A DNA stretch of 28,326 nt from a virus: positions 1 to 28,326 of the IMG/VR virus record IMGVR_UViG_3300031857_001046, one strand, 5' to 3'. This document shows, one piece after another, positions 21,861-28,326 of this stretch (within the stretch, counting starts at the first letter, position 1; every line of letters begins with the position of its first letter). A model generated the notes under the pieces. That model ran no database searches, was not told the origin of the DNA, and was given only the letters and a program-made list of their open reading frames with translations. Position numbers and translations under genes: made by a program.

Positions 21861-22850
21861 TTAGTACACAAGCCAGCGTTGGCCGCTTGTGATAGTCACA
21901 GACTGACCAGACGCAATAGTTACAGGGCCAACGGATTGCGCGTTGTAACCACTCTCAATTGTGTAACTTGCCGCGATAGAGGTCGCATTCACAAACAGGC
22001 CATTCGTTGCCACGAGTTCACTTGCCTTAAATTCACCCGTGCTTGGCTTGTACAAGAGTTTCGCATTACTTGTGTACAAAGTCGATGCCGTACCACTTGT
22101 TGCGGCGGCAAACAGCGGGTAAACATTGGTCGAGGTTGCGGTGTCATTGCTGAGTGCCGCACCACCCACAGAAGCCCAAGCGGTGCCGTTGTAGCCCTCA
22201 AACTCGGTCGTAGTGGTATTGAAGCGCAACATACCCGAAGCAGGGCTTCCGGGGCGCTGTGCGGTCGTTCCCTTGCTGATCGTCAGAGAGCCAGTCGACG
22301 AGAAGGTCGAGTCCGCCGTTGCGGTCAGGGCGCCAGTGACAGCCAGCGTCGTGCCGTTCCAAGTCAGGTTTGCAGAGGCACCAAGCGCACCGCTGTTGTT
22401 GAACTGAATCTGCGTGTTCGAGCCAGCCGCACCACCCACAACAGTAGAAGCGTTCACCCACACTGGGGCGCTTCCATTGGACTGAAGAATCTGGCCGTTG
22501 GAGCCAATCGTCAGTTTGGACAGAGCCGTCGAGCCAGAAGCGTAGAGCAGGTCGCCAGTGGTGTACGAGGCGTACCCAGTACCGCCGTTTGCGGCCACAA
22601 GCGTTCCTGCCACGGTCACAGCGCCGCCAGTAGCGGTCGACGGCGTCAGTCCAGTAGTGCCAAAACTGATGGTTGTTAAGTCAGTTTGAGAGGCCAGAAG
22701 TTGAACCGTGCCACCGCTGTCTTTGTAGTACAACTTACCATCAGCGATATTGATTGCCAGTTCGCCGTTTGCAAGGTTGCCCGCAGTAGGAACCGCACTT
22801 GCGGTCGTACTGAAGTACAACTGAATTGGGGTGTAGCCGCTTTGTGCCAT
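21861..22850 (-). CDS. Tail fibre protein with hub-type N-terminus (329 aa)
   Basis: Residues 5-50 (QLYFSTTASAVPTAGNLANGELAINIADGKLYYKD, in part) match the N-terminal segment of many phage fibre/tail-spike proteins. From about residue 80 there is a Gly/Thr/Ser-rich region containing GGTGYASYTTGDLLYASGS and LTIGSNGQILQSNGSAPVW. The same unit is found in the next (868-aa) fibre. The C-terminal part (about 230-329) is a beta-rich end with IASGQSVTITSGQRW, typical of fibre tips. GGAGGA inside the preceding gene's last codons is the ribosome-binding site. Confidence 0.7.
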   Translation of the reverse strand: MAQSGYTPIQLYFSTTASAVPTAGNLANGELAINIADGKLYYKDSGGTVQLLASQTDLTTISFGTTGLTPSTATGGAVTVAGTLVAANGGTGYASYTTGDLLYASGSTALSKLTIGSNGQILQSNGSAPVWVNASTVVGGAAGSNTQIQFNNSGALGASANLTWNGTTLAVTGALTATADSTFSSTGSLTISKGTTAQRPGSPASGMLRFNTTTTEFEGYNGTAWASVGGAALSNDTATSTNVYPLFAAATSGTASTLYTSNAKLLYKPSTGEFKASELVATNGLFVNATSIAASYTIESGYNAQSVGPVTIASGQSVTITSGQRWLVY

Positions 22851-25457
22851 TTAGAAGGTTCCTCCAGAAATTCCAGCAGTAAATACGCCTGTCGACGGAT
22901 TGATTTTCGGGCCAGTGCTTGTGTAAAAAGCCTTGTCGCCAGTCGTTGCACTGTCAATCAACGGGATGTAAAAGTCTGCGTTCGTCGTCGACGCTGTCAC
23001 TGCTAGGTTGTCAGCATTCGTTGCGTTTGTTGCGTTTCCGACCGTGATCGATGCAGGGTCGATATACGCCGGGGCGGTGCCATTTGATCCAAGCAAATAT
23101 CCATTTGTGCCGATAGTCAGCCTATCAAGCGTCGTGGTGGTGTTTGCGAAGAGCAGGTCGCCTACAGCGTAACCAGAAATGCCAGTACCGCCGTAGGTCG
23201 CGCCAATCGTGGTAGCGTTCCAAGTACCTACAGTCAGGGTTCCGACCCCGGTGATTCCGGTGTAAGAGCCACTCAGATATGCCGAGCCGACGGTTCCAGA
23301 GGTAATCTGGTTGCCGTTGATCGAGATAGGCGTATTGGTGACGCTGGTCAACTGACCTTGAGCATTCACAGCAAACACAGGCACATCAGCGGCAGAGCCA
23401 TAGGTGCTTGCGGTAACAGCCGTGTTAGACAGACTGAAGACCGTACCAGTGAGCGTCAGGCCAGTGCCTGCGGAATAAATCTGCACCGCGCTGATCTGCA
23501 CGAATGTGATGTTGGTCGTACCAAAGGTGATCACACCCTGCGTGTTGCAGGTGTAGGTCTCACCAGCACCAGTCACGCCTTGCTGAACAAAGAAGGTCGA
23601 ACCCTCGCTCAAGGTCGTTGGGCCAGAGATGCCGTAGGTGTTGGTATCGGACGAGCGGGTCAAAACCCAGTTCGTCGAGCCGGAACCAGTGTCAGTGACC
23701 ACATAGACGCCGTTCTCGGTCTGGTTGGTCTGGGTGTAGATCAACACACGATCATTGACTGCAACCGTCACGCCATCAATCACCAAGGCGGCTTGCGTGC
23801 CTGCGTTAGTCAGAGTTGCACCTACCCCGGCTGTGCCGTTGTTGTAGGTCGCATTCAGCGGGGTTGGAGACTCAACACGAACGGGCGTGTGATAGTGAAC
23901 GCCTGCGGCCACCAAGGTATCGACATACTGCTTGGTTGCGGCCTGCAAGGCAGACACAGGGTCTTGCGTCAGCGTGACCGAAGTCAACCCGGCAAGCGTC
24001 AAAGAAGTGGCGCCGAGGTTGATTGCAGTCGTGCCGATGGTCACTGACTGATTGACCAGTGCGCTGTTCGGGATGTTCGTGAAAGTGTTCGACGCGCCAT
24101 CCAAAGTCTTATTGGTCAGCGTATCGGTCGTAGCGCGGCCTACAAGCGTGTCAGTGCTTGTGGGTAGGGTAAGGGTGCCAGTGTTGACAATCGACGAAAT
24201 GACGGGCGCTGTGAGCGTCTTGTTGGTCAATGTCTGGGTGCCAGACAAAGTGACCACGCTTGAATCGATGCTGATAGTCCTTGCAACCGATCCGTCAAAG
24301 GTAGAGCCAGAGTCCAGTTGCAGACCAGTGCCAACAGTGAGGGCGGCAGTCGTCGTGGCCGTAATCGTGCCAGAAGCACCAAGAGCCACGGTCACGCCGT
24401 TGTAGGTCACAGACGAGTTGACCAGCGAACCGTTGCCGATGTTTGTCAGCGTGTTGTCAGGGCCGTTGATCGTCTTGTTGGTGAGCGTCTCGCTGTTCGA
24501 GAGCGTCGCCAAAGTGCCGGAAGTCGGCAGGGTGACACTGGTATTGGCCGATACCGCCAAGGTTGTATTGAACGCGCCCGAGGTGACGAGGTTGCCACCC
24601 AAGGTAATGGTCTTGCCTGCGTTGTTGATGCCTGTACCGCCGCTGGCGCCGTTCAAAATGCCGCCAAGGGTCACAGCACCAGTTGTGCTGGTTGCAGGCG
24701 TAAAGCCCGTAGAACCCGCGCTGAAGGATGTCACGCCACCAGTCAGCGAGAACTGACGCCAAGAGCCTGAGGCGTAGCCGTCAAAGGTCTGTGTGGTGCT
24801 GTTGTAGCGAATCTGACCCGACGAGCCTACTGGTTGCTCACCAGAGGTGCCGATAGGCACAGTCATAGCCCCTGTGCCGGGCAAAATCACATTGTCAACA
24901 ATTGAAATGGTCGGGTTTCCGCCCGATCCGTTGCCGTTTGCGACTGAAATTTGGTTTGCGGTTCCCGCAATCAGCACGCCGCCAGCGGTCGTGCCGTTCT
25001 GGATTGCCACCAGACCCGTTCCGCCAAGTTGAGCGAGAGCCAAAGCGAGGCCAGACAGGCCCAAAGTGGGGTCTCCAGACACACCACTGCCGTTGGTGAC
25101 CGACAAACCAGCCCCAGTGACCTGCAATGTGCGGTTTGTGACGGTGCTGGCGCCTGTTTTGACTATCAACCCATTACCAGCGGCTTCCAACGAGCCTGAG
25201 GCCCCGTTTAGCGTGATCTGGAGGGTGCTTTGGGCGCCGTTATCAGTCAAACCAACGCCTGTACCCCCGGCCAGACGGCGGGAGTTGGGCAGAGTCGGCT
25301 CTTGATTGAGGGTAATGAAGGTCTGAACCTGCGACGGAGAAGCGGCAATCGCCCCCGTCGTGGTACGGACGGTCACGCCATTCTGGACAATAGGCACCAA
25401 CTCAGAGCCAGTAATGGCCCCGGCGGCTGGTAATTGGGTAATCTGTACTTGTGCCAT
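22851..25457 (-). CDS. Large tail fibre protein with LTNKT repeats (868 aa)
   Basis: Residues 1-50 (QLPAAGAITGSELVPIVQNG) resemble fibre N-termini. A long stalk follows: Gly/Thr/Ser-rich beta repeats to about 320, then three copies of a (T/S)xTLTNKT-containing unit (325, 410, 447). SALQAATKQYVDTL (502-515) is the helical AATKQYVD motif typical of phage fibres. A beta domain (about 520-660) and a further Gly-rich part containing GGTGISGYAVGDLLFANTTT and LTIGTNGYLLGSNGTAP follow, shared with the neighbour at 21861. It ends in GGTF. ATG 25457 overlaps the stop of the zinc-ribbon gene by 1 nt (TAATG). It is probably the main side or central fibre. Confidence 0.75.
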   Translation of the reverse strand: MAQVQITQLPAAGAITGSELVPIVQNGVTVRTTTGAIAASPSQVQTFITLNQEPTLPNSRRLAGGTGVGLTDNGAQSTLQITLNGASGSLEAAGNGLIVKTGASTVTNRTLQVTGAGLSVTNGSGVSGDPTLGLSGLALALAQLGGTGLVAIQNGTTAGGVLIAGTANQISVANGNGSGGNPTISIVDNVILPGTGAMTVPIGTSGEQPVGSSGQIRYNSTTQTFDGYASGSWRQFSLTGGVTSFSAGSTGFTPATSTTGAVTLGGILNGASGGTGINNAGKTITLGGNLVTSGAFNTTLAVSANTSVTLPTSGTLATLSNSETLTNKTINGPDNTLTNIGNGSLVNSSVTYNGVTVALGASGTITATTTAALTVGTGLQLDSGSTFDGSVARTISIDSSVVTLSGTQTLTNKTLTAPVISSIVNTGTLTLPTSTDTLVGRATTDTLTNKTLDGASNTFTNIPNSALVNQSVTIGTTAINLGATSLTLAGLTSVTLTQDPVSALQAATKQYVDTLVAAGVHYHTPVRVESPTPLNATYNNGTAGVGATLTNAGTQAALVIDGVTVAVNDRVLIYTQTNQTENGVYVVTDTGSGSTNWVLTRSSDTNTYGISGPTTLSEGSTFFVQQGVTGAGETYTCNTQGVITFGTTNITFVQISAVQIYSAGTGLTLTGTVFSLSNTAVTASTYGSAADVPVFAVNAQGQLTSVTNTPISINGNQITSGTVGSAYLSGSYTGITGVGTLTVGTWNATTIGATYGGTGISGYAVGDLLFANTTTTLDRLTIGTNGYLLGSNGTAPAYIDPASITVGNATNATNADNLAVTASTTNADFYIPLIDSATTGDKAFYTSTGPKINPSTGVFTAGISGGTF
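22860..22865 (-). promoter_or_regulatory. Ribosome-binding site inside the GGTF C-terminus of the 868-aa fibre
   Basis: GGAGGA nine nt before ATG 22850 lies on the codons for the Gly-Gly of the terminal Gly-Gly-Thr-Phe. The C-terminal peptide and the translation signal of the next gene share the same bases. Confidence 0.6.
24027..24539 (-). repeat. LTNKT repeat region in the large fibre
   Basis: Three units built around (T/S)xTLTNKT(I/L) (residues 307-477), each followed by a LTNIGNGSLVNSSV, ISSIVNTGTLTLP or FTNIPNSALVNQSV-type segment. The unit is conserved in protein but not in DNA, consistent with old duplication of a beta-solenoid-like stalk. Confidence 0.7.
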
Positions 25458-25798
25458 TAGGGACTCGGTGCGATGTTGTCGAGATTGCCGTTGTTTTCCG
25501 GAGTGTCCGTATTCCCTTCGGTCGTGATCTCAAAGTTATTCGGGCCGTTCGTGAGCAGTGCATCCGGATCAACGGCCACACTCTCGTCAGGGCGGGGAAA
25601 GCGCAAGTTGATGCGCTCTGTTTTTCTTGCTGGTAGGCGATAAGGATCGAACTCATCCTTGCAACCCTGATCGCACACACGAAGACCCGGGAAGTTCGGG
25701 TCGGCCATCAATGACACAAAGGTGCGCTTCATCTTGCACCTATCGCAAACTGCGATGGCGACAGAAGATAGGCCGCGTGTGTCAAGAAAAATCGGCAT
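25457..25798 (-). CDS. Zinc-ribbon protein (113 aa)
   Basis: Cys18-x2-Cys21 and Cys42-x3-Cys46 form a likely zinc-binding site, with GLRVCDQGCKDEFDPYRLPARKTE (about 38-61, in part) as a recurrent motif in small phage proteins near adaptor genes. The C-terminal half (about 65-113) is acidic and disordered. The start (25798) shares a base with the adaptor gene's TAA (TAATG), and the next fibre ATG shares one with its own stop. Function is unknown; it may be a small virion or assembly factor. Confidence 0.7.
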   Translation of the reverse strand: MPIFLDTRGLSSVAIAVCDRCKMKRTFVSLMADPNFPGLRVCDQGCKDEFDPYRLPARKTERINLRFPRPDESVAVDPDALLTNGPNNFEITTEGNTDTPENNGNLDNIAPSP

Positions 25799-26871
25799 TA
25801 TCGTGTGTACACCGAGATGTTCGGCGCCCAGTAAATTGGTGACTTGTCGCGCTCTTCTTGCTCGGCTTCGAAGAGATACTTCTCGGCCTGCTTCTCAAGA
25901 TAAGCGATGCGGTCAACAGCGACCTGAGGCAACTCAAGCGACATACGATGCGCCAGCATGAATTGCACGGCCTCATACCACCGTTGCGGAATTTCGAGTT
26001 CATCAGTCAACGCACCCACATCCATGATCTGACGCTGATACCAGACGGTCATTTGGATAAAGGGGTCGCTCGGCGTAGGCCAGAGGTAGACCGTTGGCTG
26101 AGGAATGGTGCGGTCAAACCAGAACTGATACGGCTGGTTGGCCGTAAAGTTCTTGTTTGGTAGATTGGTGTAGTCATCGCGGTTCAAGCGAGACATCTGA
26201 ATCTCACGGCTGTTGTTGCCGATGTAGAGTTCGCGCAGAGCCAGTGTGGTGCCACCGTATGCACGGATGCGGTAGTACATCACGCTCTGACCGGGATCGA
26301 TGTCAGTCCACACCCATTGGTTGTCGGTCACAACAATTGTGCCGAGGTCATCAAGGGTGTTCCAAGTGATGCCGTCAACGCTGTACTCCAGCGTGATTGA
26401 CCAAGTCGCCGAGCCACCACCAGAGACATACGGCAAGAAGCCGATAGAGCCTGCGTAGATGGGGTTGTCGGTGCCGTAGAAGACCGAGATGTTGCCGTTG
26501 GCCGAAGACTGTTGGCACCAAGTGTCGACATCACTGTCGTACACATTCGCGATCACGCCACCTGCGGAGGAGGTGTAGTCACCAGAAGGGCGGTTCATTG
26601 TGCGGTACAGCACATTCAGAACATCGATACAGCCCAGAGGCATTGTGTAGATGTACTGATCGGCCTTCAGGCCAAAGACCTTCTTGTTGATGGCCCAGTA
26701 ATTGATGCCCTTGTTCGCAAGGTGCGAGAGCAAAAAGAAAAGAGACTGACGAGCAGAGAGAACTTGCTCGGAAGTAAGTTCTTCAGCGAGTTTTCCGCAT
26801 CGACGCGCACCGTGGTCTATCAATGTCTGAACATTGATAACGGTCTCGCCGACGGTTCCCGAATATGCCAT
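25798..26871 (-). CDS. Adaptor/tail-tube-like protein with discoidin-like insert (357 aa)
   Basis: AGAGGA lies five to six nt before ATG 26871. The N-terminus (residues 1-95; SARQSLFFLLSHLANKGINYWAI) and C-terminal half (LNRDDYTNLPNKNF, YLWPTPSDPF, DELEIPQRWYEAVQFMLAHRMSLELP) have the motifs of podovirus gp11/gp4-like adaptor or tube proteins. Between them, residues about 100-215 form a beta domain with VYDSDVDTWC, LEYSVDGITWNTL and RIRAYGGTTLALRELYIG, the pattern of F5/8-type C (discoidin) carbohydrate-binding modules. The inserted domain could face outward from the tail and bind surface glycans. The adaptor call is good; the insert is moderately sure. Confidence 0.7.
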   Translation of the reverse strand: MAYSGTVGETVINVQTLIDHGARRCGKLAEELTSEQVLSARQSLFFLLSHLANKGINYWAINKKVFGLKADQYIYTMPLGCIDVLNVLYRTMNRPSGDYTSSAGGVIANVYDSDVDTWCQQSSANGNISVFYGTDNPIYAGSIGFLPYVSGGGSATWSITLEYSVDGITWNTLDDLGTIVVTDNQWVWTDIDPGQSVMYYRIRAYGGTTLALRELYIGNNSREIQMSRLNRDDYTNLPNKNFTANQPYQFWFDRTIPQPTVYLWPTPSDPFIQMTVWYQRQIMDVGALTDELEIPQRWYEAVQFMLAHRMSLELPQVAVDRIAYLEKQAEKYLFEAEQEERDKSPIYWAPNISVYTR

Positions 26872-26880
26872 AACAGTCCT

Positions 26881-27288
26881 CTACCATCCGGGGCATTTCC
26901 AACGCTTGAGCGATGCTTTGGCGCGTTCTGCGTCCCCTTTTGAGTTTTCAACAACGCCCGACATCCTTGCGCAAAACGAGTCTTTTCTCGATCCGCCTTC
27001 TGGTTGTGGGGCCTTCAAATTGCTACCAGTTTCACGGTTATATTTTGCCCGACCCTTGGCCGTTAAGCCAGCACCGCGTTCGGTCGAAAGTTTCTCACCA
27101 CGGCCAACAGCCAGAGACACGCCGCCTTTGGCTTTTTGCTCGGGGAGTTTGTCGTATGCCTTCTTGCCAGTATTGCTCGAAGTGAACTCAGTCGCGGTCG
27201 ACTTGCTGATACCGACCTTTTTTGCGAAGGCAGGGTTGTTCTCCGCCGCCTTCATCAGCCTAAACTGAGACTTTGACTTTGCTGGCAT
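26881..27288 (-). CDS. Small basic DUF3008/DUF6321-like protein (135 aa)
   Basis: Residues 1-55 (SKSQFRLMKAAENNPAFAKK) resemble a DUF3008-type segment. The second part (about 65-135, AKYNRETGSNLKAPQPEGGSRKDSFCARMSG then KRWKCPGW) matches a DUF6321-like segment. The product is strongly basic (Lys/Arg-rich) and has two Cys in the second part. Such proteins are common near phage structural genes and may bind DNA or RNA; no mechanism is visible. ATG 27288 shares a base with the TAA of the upstream gene. Confidence 0.65.
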   Translation of the reverse strand: MPAKSKSQFRLMKAAENNPAFAKKVGISKSTATEFTSSNTGKKAYDKLPEQKAKGGVSLAVGRGEKLSTERGAGLTAKGRAKYNRETGSNLKAPQPEGGSRKDSFCARMSGVVENSKGDAERAKASLKRWKCPGW

Positions 27289-28067
27289 TACGGCCCCTCT
27301 TTCACCAAAACAATGATGAACATGGACGACACTGAGTTGTTTGCCGAACTACCAATGGCAGTCGCCTCAAGTGTGGTTTTCTCAGGAATAGCCAGTGGGT
27401 ACTCGAACACATAGTTCGCCACGCCGTTGTTGATTGTGGTGATCGCGGCAGTCATGCGAATGTTGTTCACGCCACGGCTTAGGAGCCTACCCTGAACAGG
27501 GTTAGAGCCACCTGCCTGTCCGGTCGAAAACAGACCCTGAGACACATACCCCGTATACCCGGCTGGGATGGTGTAACTGCCTGTGGTCGTGTTGTTGTAA
27601 TCGAACTTGATGATGTCGTATGTGGTCGCAGGAACGCCTGCGGTCACAGTACCTGTACCGATGTAGATGTCGCCCTCAGCGCTATTGCTTGAGCCTGCGG
27701 TTGCCACATAAGCGTAATTCACACGAAGAAGCGACGCGGTCATCGTGACGGCTGTTTGCCCGTTCATGGTGACCGTCTCGGTGACTTCGTTGTAGTTTGC
27801 ATCGAGGCCCTGCACGACTACCGTGCGGGCGCCTGTACCTGCGGCTGTGTCGTTCGCGCTCGTCGAACTGACGGTCATCTGAATGGCAGACGCAGGAAAA
27901 GTGATCAGGCTTGGCAAAGGCCAAACCGATACCTGAGTCGTATCTACATCAGGGTTGAAGCCAAAGACAGTGACATTCCTGTGGCCTTGAATCTGACCAC
28001 GAGATACTTGCAGTTCAAACGGCTCGTATGCCCCTTGTCTTGTGACTGAAGAGATGGTCGTTGCCAT
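27288..28067 (-). CDS. Beta-rich virion protein (259 aa)
   Basis: The chain is almost wholly Thr/Val/Ala/Asn-rich beta strand with little charge: QGHRNVTVFGFNPDVD, ITFPASAIQMTVSST, GARTVVVQGLDANYNEVTETVTMNGQ, then a Gly/Thr-rich middle and a final YPLAIPEKTTLEATAIGSS segment. This composition is usual for capsid-decoration, head-fibre or minor virion proteins. I cannot name a family. Placement after the capsid region (outside the window) and before an adaptor gene supports a head or neck role. The start shares a base with the preceding TAA. Confidence 0.62.
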   Translation of the reverse strand: MATTISSVTRQGAYEPFELQVSRGQIQGHRNVTVFGFNPDVDTTQVSVWPLPSLITFPASAIQMTVSSTSANDTAAGTGARTVVVQGLDANYNEVTETVTMNGQTAVTMTASLLRVNYAYVATAGSSNSAEGDIYIGTGTVTAGVPATTYDIIKFDYNNTTTGSYTIPAGYTGYVSQGLFSTGQAGGSNPVQGRLLSRGVNNIRMTAAITTINNGVANYVFEYPLAIPEKTTLEATAIGSSANNSVSSMFIIVLVKEGP

Positions 28068-28326
28068 TAAGCGATTCCCGCTTGAACGACCTTCATGGTC
28101 ACGGTGCCAGTGCCGGAATTAACCAGAACCTTCAGGCCCGTGATCGGGAAATTGATGTAGCCATCCTCGTTACCAGTCTTGCTGGTGATGGTGGCGTCGT
28201 CGAACCAAGTGGTAAAACCCACACCCGGGTCGTCATAGGTAAACTGTACCGAGTAGTTCACGGTGCCAGTCACAATCACTGCGAAGCCAATGTTGACGGG
28301 CGTGATGTTCGTGTTGATCACAACCG
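28067..28326 (-). CDS. Partial beta-rich virion protein (5' end beyond window)
   Basis: The frame runs to the right edge with no stop; an internal GTG at 28321 is only a possible start, so the gene very probably continues beyond base 28326. The visible residues (NITPVNIGFAVIVTGTVNYSVQFTYDD then FDDATITSKTG, cited in part) are beta-rich and resemble small head/decoration proteins that precede adaptor genes in podovirus-like phages. Its TAA overlaps the following ATG by one base. Confidence 0.6.
   Translation of the reverse strand, partial: VVINTNITPVNIGFAVIVTGTVNYSVQFTYDDPGVGFTTWFDDATITSKTGNEDGYINFPITGLKVLVNSGTGTVTMKVVQAGIA

Noticed and set aside
21879-22679. 266-codon plus-strand frame, Arg/Cys-rich
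   Set aside because: Antisense to the 329-aa fibre gene; its composition (Arg, Cys, Ser) is typical of a shadow frame.
1-28326. tRNA genes, insertion sequences, integrase or attachment sites
   Set aside because: No cloverleaf-like sequence, transposase or recombinase motif, or terminal inverted repeats were noticed on reading; a dedicated tool could still find weak ones.

Overview
The window looks like part of the late half of a tailed phage genome, most likely a podovirus-like phage of a Gram-negative, probably aquatic, bacterium. The evidence is a tightly packed 27-kb block of overlapping genes on the minus strand. It encodes virion proteins, a P22 gp10-like tail-stabilisation protein, adaptor-like proteins, a set of tail fibres and a lysis cassette with a GTA-type 3-TM holin and a GH24 endolysin. 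No tRNA, rRNA, insertion sequence, integrase or CRISPR array was seen. Terminase, portal and major capsid genes are not in the window and presumably lie beyond the right edge. The host assignment is inference.

Layout. Positions 1-870 (plus strand) hold the tail end of another module: the C-terminus of a PD-(D/E)XK nuclease and three small unknown genes. It converges on the minus-strand module at a strong hairpin terminator (869-894). In transcription order (right to left) the minus-strand module contains: a partial beta-rich virion protein, a 259-aa virion protein, a small basic protein, a 357-aa adaptor-like protein with a discoidin-like insert, and a zinc-ribbon protein (28326-25457). Next come six fibre-region genes (25457-18913), visibly AT-richer in the last four. 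The lysis cassette follows (18843-16605) and includes a 51-aa gene at 18429-18584. After it come a second adaptor-like protein, a beta-rich tail protein and the tail-stabilisation protein (16605-12750). The last block (10677-934) is five large low-complexity proteins, the final one with a glucosaminidase-like lytic domain; these are probably the ejection (internal virion) proteins.

The most striking feature lies between the tail-stabilisation gene and the putative ejection genes. There, four genes are chained by short or 4-nt overlaps: a small Trp-repeat protein, an acyl carrier protein with an intact DSL phosphopantetheine site, a divergent beta-ketoacyl synthase with Cys-His-Lys-His catalytic residues, and a 147-aa protein whose predicted strand/helix order resembles the second half of a GNAT acyltransferase. 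This is a fatty-acyl-handling cassette inside a virion-structure operon. My hypothesis is that it makes an acyl-ACP used to acylate a virion (ejection) protein or a small molecule. The presence of KS and ACP is well supported by motifs. The acyltransferase role and the target are inference.
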